Shown piece after piece: positions 34,797 to 44,026 of a stretch of 64,000 nucleotides of DNA. Origin of the DNA: Bacillota bacterium. Lineage in GTDB: Bacteria > Bacillota > Clostridia > Lachnospirales > Lachnospiraceae. The translations under genes were made by a program, and so were the position numbers. The notes below the pieces were generated by a model. That model made no database searches and was not told the origin of the DNA. It saw nothing but the letters and a program-made list of their open reading frames with translations. Location: the NCBI GenBank assembly GCA_023411555.1, contig JAEYOQ010000058.1, positions 1-64,000 on the forward strand, given 5' to 3'. Within the stretch, counting starts at the first letter, position 1; the number at the start of each line of letters is the position of its first letter.

Positions 34797-36704
34797 TTAA
34801 CCTATATCCTCCTGGTACCTCACATATTCCTCAAGGAACTCCTCCAGCTTACTCTCCTCTCTAATTAGTTGCTCATTTATTTCACTTAGCTTAGTATAAT
34901 CGCGGGCGATATCCTGAGCTTCCATCTGCTCTTTTAATCGGTTAATCTCCCTCTCGGTCTCTTCGACCAGCATTTCCAGCTTCCTAATAGCCTGGTTTCT
35001 CCGACCTTGAGCTTTTCTATCCCAATCCCTTCCTCCAGGAACTACCTTGGGAGTAGTGATTTGACCTGCGGGAAGAACCTTCGTCTCTTCCCCCTTCGGT
35101 GCAAGGTTCTTTTCCACATACTCCTGATACCCAAAATTATAGTAACTGACCTTATCCTTTTCAAACACCAATAAAGAATCAGCTATTTTTTGAATAAAGT
35201 ACCGATCATGAGACACGAAAAGAACCGTCCCTTCATAACTCATGAGCATATTCTCCAAAGACTCCTTGCCAACGATGTCCATATGATTAGTAGGCTCATC
35301 CAGGATAAGTAGATTGGGTCTTCTCTTCAGAATTTTAGCAAGGCTTAACCGAACCTTTTCTCCTCCTGACAGCTGACTAACCTTTTTATAAACCGTATCC
35401 TGAGTAAACAGAAAGCATCCGAGTGACGAACGAGCCTCTGATAGTAGCATATCCGCGAATTCATCGCAAAAATTCTCCAGTACCGTTTTATCATTCTCAT
35501 TCTGAGCAAGCTGTTGATCAAAATATCCCGGGTCGATTTGAAATCCATAACTAAATTCCCCGCTAATAGACTTTACCTGTCTCATTAAGGTTTTCAGGAG
35601 CGTCGATTTTCCAATTCCGTTTTCACCGATCACCGCAAGTCTCTGCCCCTTTTTAAGTTCAAAGCTTACCTCACATAAGGGCTTATCATAGCCAATCACA
35701 AGTCGATTTACCTTTAAGACCTCCTGACCTCCCTCCCGGCGGGGCTTAAATTCTGCATGGAAGGTTTTAAGGTCGTATTTTTCAGGAGCCTCAACAAGAT
35801 CCATGTGCTCAATCTGCTTCAACTTCGATTTGGTCATAGCCACCTTGGTCGGATGATGCTTATATTTCTCGACCAGTGCCATGAGCCTTGCGATTTCCTT
35901 CTGCTGTAGTAAATAATCCTTTTGTTGCTTATCCCAATTCAACCTCTTCTGTTTTACAAAGGCCGAATAGTTTCCCTGATACCTCGTCATCCTCCTATGC
36001 TCAATTTCATAGGTAACATCCGCTATCCGATCGAGAAACATTCTATCATGGGAGATAATAACAGCCGCCTTGGGATATTGCTTTAAATATCGTTCCAGCC
36101 ATTCAATCGTAAACATATCCAGATGGTTGGTGGGTTCATCCAGTAGCAGCACATCCGGTTTACTTAACAACAGTCGAATAAAGGCTAGCTTCGTTCTCTG
36201 CCCACCGGAGAAGGTCTTAATAGGACGCTTCAGATCCGTCAGATCAAATCCAAACTTGGTGACGATGGTCTCCATTTCCGATTGATAGGTATAGCCTCCA
36301 GCGCTTTCAAAAAGCTCCAATGTTTTTGAATAGGTCTCCAGAACCTCCTTGGAATGATCGGTTTCCATCCGGATACAAAGCAGTTCCAGCTTCTCCTTCT
36401 GCTTAAGTAAGCGATCAAATGCCTTAAGAAGCTCTTCCTCCGCCGTTAAATCTTCATTCTCGAAACTGATCTGCTGTAAGAACCCTATGGTCATGTTCCC
36501 AGCCTTGCTGATCCAGCTACTTTCATCACTGTCTGGATTGTCTAGTTGCAGCATCCCCGCAACCAGCTTAAATAAAGTAGTCTTTCCGCAGCCGTTTCGG
36601 CCGACAACTGCGATTTTCTCTGTATTTCTTATTTCAAAATTAATATGATCAAGTATCGTCTCGGCTGCATATTTTACAAGTCCGTTATTAATTTGATATA
36701 TCAT
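34797..36704 (-). CDS. ABC-F family ATPase (ribosome-associated)
   Basis: The protein has about 635 residues and two ATP-binding domains in one chain without membrane segments. Walker A motifs are VGRNGCGKTTL and IGENGIGKSTL. Signatures are FSGGQRTKLA and LSGGEKVRLS, each with Walker B LLLDEPTNHLD or LILDEPTNHMD. A charged interdomain linker (about residues 240-310) is the part that reaches the ribosome in this family. A C-terminal coiled coil follows. Such proteins act on the ribosome, and some protect it from antibiotics. The start is probably 36704 (MIYQINNG), since no good site fits 36743. The upstream terminator-like leader hints at antibiotic-induced attenuation. Confidence 0.88.
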   Translation of the reverse strand: MIYQINNGLVKYAAETILDHINFEIRNTEKIAVVGRNGCGKTTLFKLVAGMLQLDNPDSDESSWISKAGNMTIGFLQQISFENEDLTAEEELLKAFDRLLKQKEKLELLCIRMETDHSKEVLETYSKTLELFESAGGYTYQSEMETIVTKFGFDLTDLKRPIKTFSGGQRTKLAFIRLLLSKPDVLLLDEPTNHLDMFTIEWLERYLKQYPKAAVIISHDRMFLDRIADVTYEIEHRRMTRYQGNYSAFVKQKRLNWDKQQKDYLLQQKEIARLMALVEKYKHHPTKVAMTKSKLKQIEHMDLVEAPEKYDLKTFHAEFKPRREGGQEVLKVNRLVIGYDKPLCEVSFELKKGQRLAVIGENGIGKSTLLKTLMRQVKSISGEFSYGFQIDPGYFDQQLAQNENDKTVLENFCDEFADMLLSEARSSLGCFLFTQDTVYKKVSQLSGGEKVRLSLAKILKRRPNLLILDEPTNHMDIVGKESLENMLMSYEGTVLFVSHDRYFIQKIADSLLVFEKDKVSYYNFGYQEYVEKNLAPKGEETKVLPAGQITTPKVVPGGRDWDRKAQGRRNQAIRKLEMLVEETEREINRLKEQMEAQDIARDYTKLSEINEQLIREESKLEEFLEEYVRYQEDIG

Positions 36705-36770
36705 AGATAATGCCATTCCTTTCTCTAAACACTCTGGTATCATAAGTTATTTCTCGACTATAAAGGCAAA

Positions 36771-36811
36771 AATGCCGGATCAGGTTTACAACTTCAAACC
36801 TGTCCGGCAGC
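36771..36811 (-). promoter_or_regulatory. leader terminator (attenuator candidate) of the ABC-F gene
   Basis: On the minus strand TGCCGGACAGGTTT pairs with AAACCTGATCCGGCA and is followed by TTTTTGCC. It lies 65 bp before the ABC-F start, so it stands between any upstream promoter and the gene. ABC-F resistance genes such as vmlR are known to be controlled this way. A short frame with an AAGGAGG site precedes it. Confidence 0.6.
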
Positions 36812-36828
36812 TTTATGATGGATACCTC

Positions 36829-36868
36829 CTTCGTCCCCATTGCGAACTTCGTCCCCATTGCGAACTTC
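36829..36868. repeat. 18-bp tandem repeat in the ABC-F leader
   Basis: CTTCGTCCCCATTGCGAA occurs twice head to tail, and CTTCGTTCGC follows. The last unit forms a GCGAAC-ttc-GTTCGC hairpin (36860-36874). The repeats lie in the predicted leader. Confidence 0.6.
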
Positions 36869-36904
36869 GTTCGCTTGGTGAACTAGAATGTATATCCTAT
36901 GATA

Positions 36905-36978
36905 CAATAGAAAGCACGCTTCGAGAAACTTCTATTGTCATGAATAAAAAAACTGCAGACAGGCTAAGCTGCTGCAGT
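36905..36978 (-). terminator. two-hairpin terminator module
   Basis: On the minus strand ACTGCAG/CTGCAGT (36952-36958, 36972-36978) is followed by a T-run, TTATTCATGA and CAATAGAA/TTCTATTG (36905-36912, 36930-36937). The design matches 22493-22564. Confidence 0.6.
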
Positions 36979-37246
36979 CATTTATCAATGATTCAATCCT
37001 GATCACTACTTCTTAAATTAAGATGCCAAAATTAGGTACTCAAAATAATCCTCCTGAAGAACATCAAGAGAACGATTAAAATCTAATAAGGCATCAGCTA
37101 ATTTAAGAATTGAAACCTCCGAGCAAAGCATAGCCGACTTTTTTTAATTGTGGTCTTTGCGCGGAGATAAGTTTCACTGTTAAAAACTTCATTGTAGGTT
37201 TCACAGAATTGTTCCTTTCTATTATGTTGTTGTTCACTAGGCTTAA
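36979..37246. other. gene-free stretch with a coding-like scrap
   Basis: No complete gene is seen. On the minus strand a short frame encodes SILKLADALLDFNRSLDVLQ, then EDYFEYLILAS and a stop near 37020. It is protein-like but has no proper beginning and may be gene debris. The rest is AT-rich. Confidence 0.35.
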
Positions 37247-37420
37247 TATATCATGAACAAAAAATGTTCATGATCTTCGCTCCGGTCGCATACTCTCAAG
37301 CAAGCTTGGAGTATACTCACTACGCTTTATTATATCATGAACAAAAAATGTTCATGATCTTCGCTCCGATCGCATACTCTCAAGCAAGCTTGGAGTATGC
37401 TAACTACGCTTTATTATATC
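37247..37420. repeat. 84-bp tandem repeat, two copies plus a stub
   Basis: Unit 1 starts at 37247 and unit 2 at 37331, and a stub of a third begins at 37415. Each unit holds the palindrome TCATGAACA-aaaaa-TGTTCATGA and a second one around CAAGCAAGCTTG. The units differ at a few positions only. The function is unknown. Confidence 0.75.
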
Positions 37421-37485
37421 ATAAATTCCAATAAATGCAAGGTGCTGCTTACTGCGAATGTTTTTCGCTGTATCATTCTAGGCAC

Positions 37486-37781
37486 GGTTGCTGACAGGAC
37501 TTCAGATAATGGGATACCCTTTTGAAAAGCCGGTTCCAGTTTACTAGCACTTCTAAGGTGTCTTCGTTCACTTGAGGCAATCAGACCGCGCAAAAACTCC
37601 TCAAGGAGTATAGGGGAAACCTACACAGTAGCTTCCTCCTATATTCCTTTCGTCAAATATTTGCGCTCGTGCGAATTGTCGCACGTCTGATTTCACCGTT
37701 CCCTCAGTCACCTAAGAATTGCACGTAAACTGCAAATGCTTTCAAAAGAGCATCCCACTATCTTCCGGCCTCACAGCAACC
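37486..37781. repeat. 296-nt foldback (long imperfect palindrome)
   Basis: The two halves are imperfectly self-complementary along most of their length. From outside inward the pairs are GGTTGCTG 37486/37774, GATAATGGGAT with CTTTTGAAA 37505/37742, CAGTTTAC with GTAAACTG at about 37725, TCTAAGGTG with CACCTAAG, AATCAGAC with GTCTGATT 37685, GCGCAAA with TTTGCGC at about 37660, and GGAGTATAGG with CCTATATTCC. A side stem GTGCGA-attg-TCGCAC is present. It ends 19 bp before the transposase stop codon. It may be part of the insertion sequence, a MITE-like foldback or a structured RNA. Confidence 0.65.
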
Positions 37782-37799
37782 TGTCTTTGTTCTGCTTTA

Positions 37800-39095
37800 C
37801 TATGACACTAAGGATGCTAAATGTTTCTTGTTTCCCTTCTCCATCTTAGCTTTCGCCATAGTTAATCCGACAAGAAATGTTACTCCAATGAACATTTCCA
37901 TCTTTTCTTTTCCTCGGATAGTGTGGTTCTCAAATCCATAATCCCGATCCAGCCTTCCGTTTACTCGTTCCACACTGGTCCTTTTCCTATACAGTCGTTT
38001 GAATTTCATGGACTGCCTTCCTACCGGCAGAAAAATTCTCCGGTCTTCGTCTAGCTTTATCCTGAAAATCCGTTTATCATTATATTTAGGATGGAAACCA
38101 TATCTGGCACTGTCATTCCTTTTATCATATCCTTTATACATCAGCTCGATTTCTTTCCCTGCATCATTTGTATAAAATACTTTACCGTTAAAGGTATAGG
38201 TCAGTGGTGTATTTCTATATTGCTTTGTCTTTTCCCCATCTCTCCATTTATTGCAGATATCTATGATTGGTGCTATCCCTTTAGCTTCCAGCTTCGTTAT
38301 CAGCGGCATGCCGTCATATCCCCTGTCTCCAAGAAAGTATTCGCAGTGATCCAGTATCTTCGGTTTGCTTTTCTCCAAAACATCCAACATTTCTTTCAGA
38401 TTTGTCTGCTCACTTCCAGATGCTTTTGTTAGTCGATAATCAACTGGCAGCTCGTACTGTGCATCAACAATTAGATGCAGACGATATCCGAACCACTTCA
38501 CTGTCTTTATTACTTTTTCGCCTTTTTCATTAATCGAAGTAGTATATTCCTTCCTACACCAATCTGCATCCTTATCACGCCTGCCATCACGTTCTATTTT
38601 CTTACTGTAGTTCGCGGCATAAGATTGAATGGCTTTCCCATCTGCTGCAAGAATCTCTCCGAAATGATCCAGATGCTCATACATATATTCCACCAATTCA
38701 TCGAAGGCTTCCCGGATTTCTTCCTTACACTGCTTCAGATTATTCAGGAAATTTGTAAATGCTGAGTTTGGCGGTGCCAGTATGATTTTTATTGTTCCAT
38801 CTTTCATTCTGATTGATTTTGGTTCAAATCCACACATTTCTCGAAACTGCCTGTTTCTCCTTAATTCCCTTAGCAGATCCGAAACATTCTGGTGTTCAAA
38901 TACAAAACTGGCGAGAAAAGCATTCCACATGGCTTCCACCGGCCAGTCATTTCTTCCTTTCCCCCGAATCCGACGGAGCTTATGGATGATCTTTTCATCC
39001 GGTATATAGTTGATAACCAGTAGTAAACGTTCCAAATCGCCTAAATCTTCATCTTCATTGTGGCTAAACAGGCTCATCTGTGGTATAATTCTCAT
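37800..39095 (-). mobile_element. DDE transposase of an IS1182/IS5-like insertion sequence
   Basis: The 431-residue transposase has an intact frame. The N-terminal DUF772-like helical region (YIPDEKIIHKLRRIRGKGRN) is followed by a DDE nuclease fold: GEILAADGKAIQSYA carries the first Asp, YFLGDRGYDGMPLI the second, and SVERVNGRLDRDYGFENH the Glu. It starts with MRIIPQMSLFS after AAGGAG and has a TATAAT box about 60 bp upstream. The terminal inverted repeats of the element could not be fixed by eye. The foldback at 37486-37781 may be its left part. Confidence 0.85.
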
Positions 39096-39427
39096 AAGGT
39101 AAAACTCCTTTTCTATAGTGTTTGGTGGTACTTACATTATATCATAAAAAGTTGAGTTTTACCTTATTTTATGCGGTTTGCAGGTGTTTTTCTTATATCT
39201 GTCGCAAAATATGGGGACATCTGTAAATCCAATGACTTTCTGCGTTAATTCGTCTGTATTTCACTCATTTTCATGGCGATTTATTTTTTACCATACTTTG
39301 AAGGCTTTGCTACTACTGGTTTTCGCGACAGCGAAAAATATTCGATTTGCAGAATGAGTTATAATCGGGTTAAGTTTTGTTTTCTCATTAAATATGATAT
39401 CCAACATCTCGAATCTCAAAATTCTTC
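39096..39427. other. gene-free stretch between transposase and tRNA-Gly
   Basis: The first 120 bp are the upstream part of the insertion sequence (promoter, probable right end near 39180-39225). A small palindrome TTTTCGCGACAGCGAAAA occurs at 39321-39338. No gene is supported. Confidence 0.5.
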
Positions 39428-39456
39428 TTGCAATTATTATAAATAGATGGTATAAA
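39428..39456 (+). promoter_or_regulatory. promoter of tRNA-Gly
   Basis: TTGCAA and TATAAA are separated by 17 bp, ending 17 bp before the tRNA. Confidence 0.7.
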
Positions 39457-39473
39457 TATAAAGTAGTTTTAAT

Positions 39474-39544
39474 GCGGGTGTAGTTCAATGGTAGAACACT
39501 AGCCTTCCAAGCTAGATACGTGGGTTCGATTCCCATCACCCGCT
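39474..39544 (+). tRNA. tRNA-Gly (TCC anticodon)
   Basis: The acceptor stem GCGGGTG/CACCCGC, the D arm around AGTTCAATGGTAGAACA, the anticodon loop CTTCCAA with TCC and the T arm GTGGGTTCGATTCCCAT are all present. A T-run follows directly as terminator. CCA is not encoded. Confidence 0.95.
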
Positions 39545-39710
39545 TTTTTTGATATCAATTTTAATAATTTATCTACTGCACTTTGGTCCAAGGAAGGTTA
39601 TTCTCAGCTCTGGCATTGGTGTCATCACATCTGTTTCGATAGATACCTGCTCCTTGTTGAATAGGATTGCTCTTCTGTCAAAGATGATACTATTTCTTCT
39701 TGACTGGAAT

Positions 39711-40544
39711 TCAAATCTCTCCGAAGACATTATCATGGCTGGCTAACCCGTAGTACATCTCGAATTGTACACCCTTCACCAATTCATATCCCGAGGTAGG
39801 AAACCATTCGGTCCAGATCCGTCTCCACATGGCTTGAACTTCATAGTAGGGCACATCAAAGACAGCCCATGTCGCTGCAGGAACATCAAGTATCGTAAAT
39901 TTATCCGGTACAGAAAGACCTTTGGGTAAGAACTGACAAAGTATGTACTTAAATGTGTCTTCTGGATGGTCATACAACGCTGAAATTGTATGATTATCAT
40001 TGAAACGGCCTAAAAGTTCATTGATCTCGTCCGGTACCAGGTCTTCATCACACTTTCTAAAAAACTCCGGAACCTGTTCAAAGGCAGTCTCCTGATTTGC
40101 GCTAACCTCCGTGTAAACGCCGAATACACGAAACGCCTCCCTCTGTGTAATGCGATACTTCATCTCTATATCTCCTTTTATTGTGATAGAGAAGGTCATC
40201 TTCGGATAGGTTTTAAGAGAAACTCCTATCGTGCGCGCTGATATCGGCATAACGCCGTGCAGCTTTTTGAACGCTCTGCTGAATGCTTCCGGCGAATCGT
40301 ATCCGTATTTTAACGCCGCATCGATAACCTTACAATTTCCATCCTGCAACTCGAACGCTGCTAATGTCAACCTTCTGCGTCGGATATACTCCGACAGTGG
40401 TACTCCCGTGATGTATGAAAACATCCGTTGGAAGTGATAGGTCGAACAACAGGCGATTTGTGCGATACGATCATAGGAGATTTCTTCTGCCAGATGTGTT
40501 TCGATATATTCCATTGCCGCGTTCATATTATCAAGCCAATCCAT
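39711..40544 (-). CDS. AraC-family regulator with GyrI-like effector domain
   Basis: In this 277-residue protein the HTH pair is at the N-terminus (EISYDRIAQIACCSTYHFQR, then KYGYDSPEAFSRAFKKLHGV). A GyrI/SoxS-Rob-type effector domain follows from about residue 125, beginning EMKYRITQREAFRVFGVYTE, with FTILDVPAATWAVFDV and WFPTSGYELVKGVQFEMYYG. This arrangement is that of multidrug- or stress-responsive regulators, and the effector is probably a small hydrophobic molecule. The gene stands alone, so targets are unknown. Confidence 0.88.
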   Translation of the reverse strand: MDWLDNMNAAMEYIETHLAEEISYDRIAQIACCSTYHFQRMFSYITGVPLSEYIRRRRLTLAAFELQDGNCKVIDAALKYGYDSPEAFSRAFKKLHGVMPISARTIGVSLKTYPKMTFSITIKGDIEMKYRITQREAFRVFGVYTEVSANQETAFEQVPEFFRKCDEDLVPDEINELLGRFNDNHTISALYDHPEDTFKYILCQFLPKGLSVPDKFTILDVPAATWAVFDVPYYEVQAMWRRIWTEWFPTSGYELVKGVQFEMYYGLASHDNVFGEI

Positions 40545-40942
40545 TATATCCCCTCCCCTTCAGGATTAATACTATCACAATGAAGATATTGTTACCTTGC
40601 TTTTCATGCACGAATATATCATGGATAATATAATGAAGTTTATCAAACCATCCATCTGCGCTAGCGTCAAAGCATACTGTATATCTCAGATTTCTCACAT
40701 CTTATGATGTTTATCCACATCCCTCCTCTAGTTTCATGCTTTAATCCACCAATATACCAAAGGAAATAACAATGTATTCTAGGTTCTGCTGTAATTGTAG
40801 CATATTCCAAAATTCCATCAATGATTTATTGGCATATACTACTTATTCGAATGACTCCTCGTGCTTGAACAACCATGTGGATTATGCTATTCTAAAAATA
40901 GAAGTATATGTCAGTATATGTGTAGTACCAAAAGGAGGAGCT
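40545..40942. promoter_or_regulatory. divergent intergenic region with promoter
   Basis: The region separates the AraC/GyrI-like gene from the Fe-S aldo-keto reductase gene. TTGAAC (40865-40870) and TATTCT (40888-40893), 17 bp apart, are a promoter candidate for the latter. Nothing else is supported. Confidence 0.45.
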
Positions 40943-42055
40943 ATGGATAAACGAGCATTTGGTAACACCGGTCTAGAGACTTCCATATTAGGATTTGGAG
41001 GTTTTCACTTATTAGAAATACCTGTGGTAGAAGCTAATTATTTATTAAATCGCTATCTAGATGCTGGCGGTAACTATATTGAAACTGCTGCAAGCTATGG
41101 AAATGGTGAGTCAGAGCGAAAAATCGGTCATTGTGTATCTGGAAGAAGAAGCGAGTATATCCTTGCGACCAAAACAGGAGAACGTACCAAGGAGAAATGC
41201 CTGGAATCCCTTAATCAAAGTTTAAAGAACCTGCAAACCGATTACATAGATTTGTTCATCATGCACGCGGTTGGTACAATGGAAGAACTTGATCAGATAC
41301 TTTCACCAGATGGTGCAATAGAGGGTGCACTACAAGCCAAAAGAGAAGGTAAGATTCATCATATTGGCATATCCATGCATGGTCAACCGGATGTACTTAT
41401 CAGAGCTCTTAAGGAGTTCCCTTTTGATGCAGTGATGACCACCATCAATTATTATGATCATTTTAATTATCCCGAAATCCAATCAGAACTGCTGCCACTG
41501 GCACAGATACATAATACAGCAGTTATATTGATGAAGCCCGTAGGCGACGGTCTATTATGGAGATCAGCTGAGACAGCCTTCCGTTATGCATTTAGCCAGC
41601 CGGTATCCATCGTTGTCGCAGGAATTAATAATCGCGAGATTCTTGAAGCAGATTTAAGTTATGCCGAACAGTTCACTCCAATGCCACCACATGAACTAGA
41701 AGAATTATATAAAAATGCACCAGAGCTCGGTAACTATGTATGCCGTCAATGTGGACTATGTCTTCCCTGTCCAGAAGGAGTACCGATAACTGAGATTTTC
41801 CGCTACGAGGGTTATTATGACCGACAGATGGCGGATGGTATAGTTACCAATGCATCGGATTATGCTCTGAAAGAACGCTTACGCTTCTGGTTTGGTAACA
41901 AAGGAATGGGTATGAAGGGCTATTCCAGTTTGAAAGTAAAGGCAGACCGCTGTACCAGATGCGGTGATTGTATGCCAAAATGTCCTTATCAAATCGATAT
42001 TATTAGAAAACTAGCTATCGCTGATTATAAACTAGCTGAAAAGGATATCTTCTAA
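40943..42055 (+). CDS. aldo/keto reductase with C-terminal 4Fe-4S domain
   Basis: The protein has about 370 residues. An aldo-keto reductase barrel is marked by FGNTGLETSILGFGGFH, YIETAASYGNGESERKIG, ILATKTGER and LFIMHAVG. A ferredoxin-like tail follows with two cysteine groups, CRQCGLCLPCPEG and CTRCGDCMPKCPYQ, which should bind iron-sulfur clusters. Such proteins are oxidoreductases of unknown substrate in anaerobes. The ATG at 40943 has AAAGGAGGAG; the long upstream extension of the frame is not used. Confidence 0.88.
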   Translation: MDKRAFGNTGLETSILGFGGFHLLEIPVVEANYLLNRYLDAGGNYIETAASYGNGESERKIGHCVSGRRSEYILATKTGERTKEKCLESLNQSLKNLQTDYIDLFIMHAVGTMEELDQILSPDGAIEGALQAKREGKIHHIGISMHGQPDVLIRALKEFPFDAVMTTINYYDHFNYPEIQSELLPLAQIHNTAVILMKPVGDGLLWRSAETAFRYAFSQPVSIVVAGINNREILEADLSYAEQFTPMPPHELEELYKNAPELGNYVCRQCGLCLPCPEGVPITEIFRYEGYYDRQMADGIVTNASDYALKERLRFWFGNKGMGMKGYSSLKVKADRCTRCGDCMPKCPYQIDIIRKLAIADYKLAEKDIF

Positions 42056-42104
42056 AGTAAGAAAACCACCAATGTGCTATTAATATCATTTAAATACTAT
42101 ACTA

Positions 42105-44023
42105 ATCGAGTAGGAAGATAATCATTAATTGATTATCTGTCCTCTCACACCACCACGCATGCCGTTCGGCACATGGCGGTTCAATAGAATTACCTTGCTT
42201 GTAAATATCTTTCTGTTAATGTTATAAATCCTTGTTCTCTAAGATATTTGTTGGTAAGAGTTGTTTTTAAGATTGGGCTATTGGAGACTCTCCAATAGCC
42301 TTTTCTTGTATTCGCATGTTCCCATGCTTTCCAATTCGTTGCTCCTAGCTTTACTAAGTTATCGTATTTCGTTTTAATCTTTTTCCACTGTTTCCAGTAG
42401 CAAAGTCTTATACGTCTCCTCAACCATTCATCAAGTTCTTTTAAGGTATTTCTCATCTCTGCAAGCTTAAAGTAACTCACCCATCCAACTATTAGTTGTC
42501 TTAGTTTCAATGCTCTAAGTTCCATGCTCATAGCATTACTTCTTTCAGTGAAGTTCTTTAGCTTTCCCTTTAATTTCTTGATTGACATCGGATGAACTCT
42601 TATACCCATTTCACCTTTCTTTGTATAAAAGGAATATCCTAGATATTTTAATTTCCATGGTCGGTCTACCTTGCTTTTCTCTTTATTAACTCTAAGTTTC
42701 AAATCTTCCTCGATAAACTTTGTGACACTTTTCATAACTCGTTCAGCGGACTTTCTTGATTTTACATATACATTACAATCATCTGCATATCGGCAGAATC
42801 TCAATCCTCGTCTTTCCAGTTCAGCATCTAATTCATGTAACATGATGTTACTAAGTAATGGAGATAAATTTCCTCCTTGTGGTACTCCCTCTGGAGTTAC
42901 AGTAGTTAGTCCTTTTTCCATTACTCCTGCATTTAGATACTTCCTTATCAGTCCGATTACACGTATATCCTTTACTTCTTTATAAATCAATCCAATAAGT
43001 TTATCATGATTTACCGTATCAAAGTACTTTTCTAAATCAATATCTACTGCCCATCGATAACCTTCGTCCAGGTATTCCTTACACTTTAAGATGGCTTGAT
43101 GTGCATTTCGATTCGGTCTAAACCCATAACTATACTCCGAAAATTTCTTCTCAAAGATTGGAATAAGTACTTGTGATATTGCTTGCTGTATCACTCTGTC
43201 TACTACTGTCGGTATTCCTAATAGTCTTGTTTTCCCGTTATCTTTTGGTATTTCTACTCGTCTAACAGGGTTCGGTTTATAACTTCCATTTGCTATGGAT
43301 TGCTTGAGCTCTTCGCCATGTCTTTTAAGATATGGTAGAAGTTCATCTACTCCCATCTTATCAATTCCATGACTTCCTTTATTCTTTCTTACTCTTATAA
43401 AGGCTTCATTCATGTTTTCACTGTTAATGATTTTCTCTAACAATCCATTGTGATATTCACTTCTGGTGTTCTGTCTGTTCTCTGACGTCATAGAAATGCT
43501 CGGCGCCTCTGCATATTTTTCGAGTTCCACTCTATCTTTTTGCAAATGACCTGACTTTATATTCAGTTGTCTGCTTTCATTACATTTCTTTGTTTCTTTC
43601 AAACTTTCAAAACCTCCTATTGTTCGGTCCTTCCCTAATTATTCATGACTAACTAGGTATTATGACCTCTGCTGACTTCTTAGAGTTCAGCCATACATCA
43701 CTGTATGGGTTGTTGTTTCAAAGTTCATTTCGACAACCTATCTCTAAGATCTCCCCAGGTAAGAACGCAATCTTCCTCTCCATCCATCTGCCACATTTAC
43801 ATCTTTTGTATTCGAGTAGTTATCGGGCTTTGACTTGTTTAGCAGCCTTACCCACAAAAGTATGCCTTATATGTGATTTCTGTTCGTCAGACCAGAGATT
43901 TGCCCACGGACTTCCTTCAGATTCGCCCTCACAGACGACACCCTTGTCTTAGGCTATGCACTTTCCACTACTAGGACGTGCTAGGGACTTGAACCCATAA
44001 GATTGCGCCCATGCTGGGCGCAC
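42105..44023 (-). mobile_element. group II intron, probably class C, complete
   Basis: The intron is read on the minus strand. The 5' end GTGCGCCCAGCATGGGCGCA (44023 downward) matches bacterial group II starts. The 3' part holds domain V (GAACCGCC...GGTGGTGTGAGAGG, about 42141-42182), domain VI and the ending CTACTCGAT at 42105. The total is about 1.9 kb, with the maturase gene inside. Its upstream exon ends in a terminator hairpin (44027-44064), the classic insertion site of class C introns. Both ends and the reverse transcriptase appear intact, so it may be mobile. Confidence 0.85.
42190..43602 (-). CDS. ltrA: group II intron reverse transcriptase/maturase
   Basis: The 470-residue protein has reverse transcriptase blocks: RKNKGSHGIDKMGVDEL, RRVEIPKDNGKTRLLGIPTV, YSYGFRPNRNAHQAI, VDIDLEKYFDTVNHDKL, GVPQGGNLSPLLSNIMLHEL and the catalytic RYADDCNVYV. 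The thumb/maturase X region follows with LIVGWVSYFKLAEMRNTLKE. No HNH endonuclease is visible at the C-terminus, as in class C enzymes. Overall it resembles the Eubacterium rectale maturase. It splices and reverse-transcribes its host intron. Confidence 0.92.
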   Translation of the reverse strand: MKETKKCNESRQLNIKSGHLQKDRVELEKYAEAPSISMTSENRQNTRSEYHNGLLEKIINSENMNEAFIRVRKNKGSHGIDKMGVDELLPYLKRHGEELKQSIANGSYKPNPVRRVEIPKDNGKTRLLGIPTVVDRVIQQAISQVLIPIFEKKFSEYSYGFRPNRNAHQAILKCKEYLDEGYRWAVDIDLEKYFDTVNHDKLIGLIYKEVKDIRVIGLIRKYLNAGVMEKGLTTVTPEGVPQGGNLSPLLSNIMLHELDAELERRGLRFCRYADDCNVYVKSRKSAERVMKSVTKFIEEDLKLRVNKEKSKVDRPWKLKYLGYSFYTKKGEMGIRVHPMSIKKLKGKLKNFTERSNAMSMELRALKLRQLIVGWVSYFKLAEMRNTLKELDEWLRRRIRLCYWKQWKKIKTKYDNLVKLGATNWKAWEHANTRKGYWRVSNSPILKTTLTNKYLREQGFITLTERYLQAR

Positions 44024-44026
44024 TAA

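Noticed and set aside
36812..36900. Leader frame MGTKFAMGTKEVSIIKLPDR through the ABC-F attenuator as a regulatory peptide.
   Set aside because: The frame runs through the terminator and past the ABC-F start, and the first ATGs lack a good RBS. A leader peptide is possible, but its limits cannot be set by eye.
37247..37420. Repeat with spacer-like regularity considered as a CRISPR array.
   Set aside because: There are only two 84-bp units with no variable spacers, and no cas genes are in the window.
39288..39539. Minus-strand frame of 83 codons ending in MMGIEPTYLAWKASV-like sequence.
   Set aside because: It runs across tRNA-Gly. The MGIEPT pattern is the known artefact of translating tRNA 3' ends.
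39546..39710. Minus-strand frame reading FDRRAILFNKEQVSIETDVM, then TPMPELRITFLGPKC.
   Set aside because: It looks somewhat protein-like but has no start codon with an RBS and no recognised family. It is too short to call even as a pseudogene.
43662..43952. Plus-strand ORF of 96 codons inside the intron.
   Set aside because: It is antisense to intron RNA domain I and related structure and shows no RBS or known motif.
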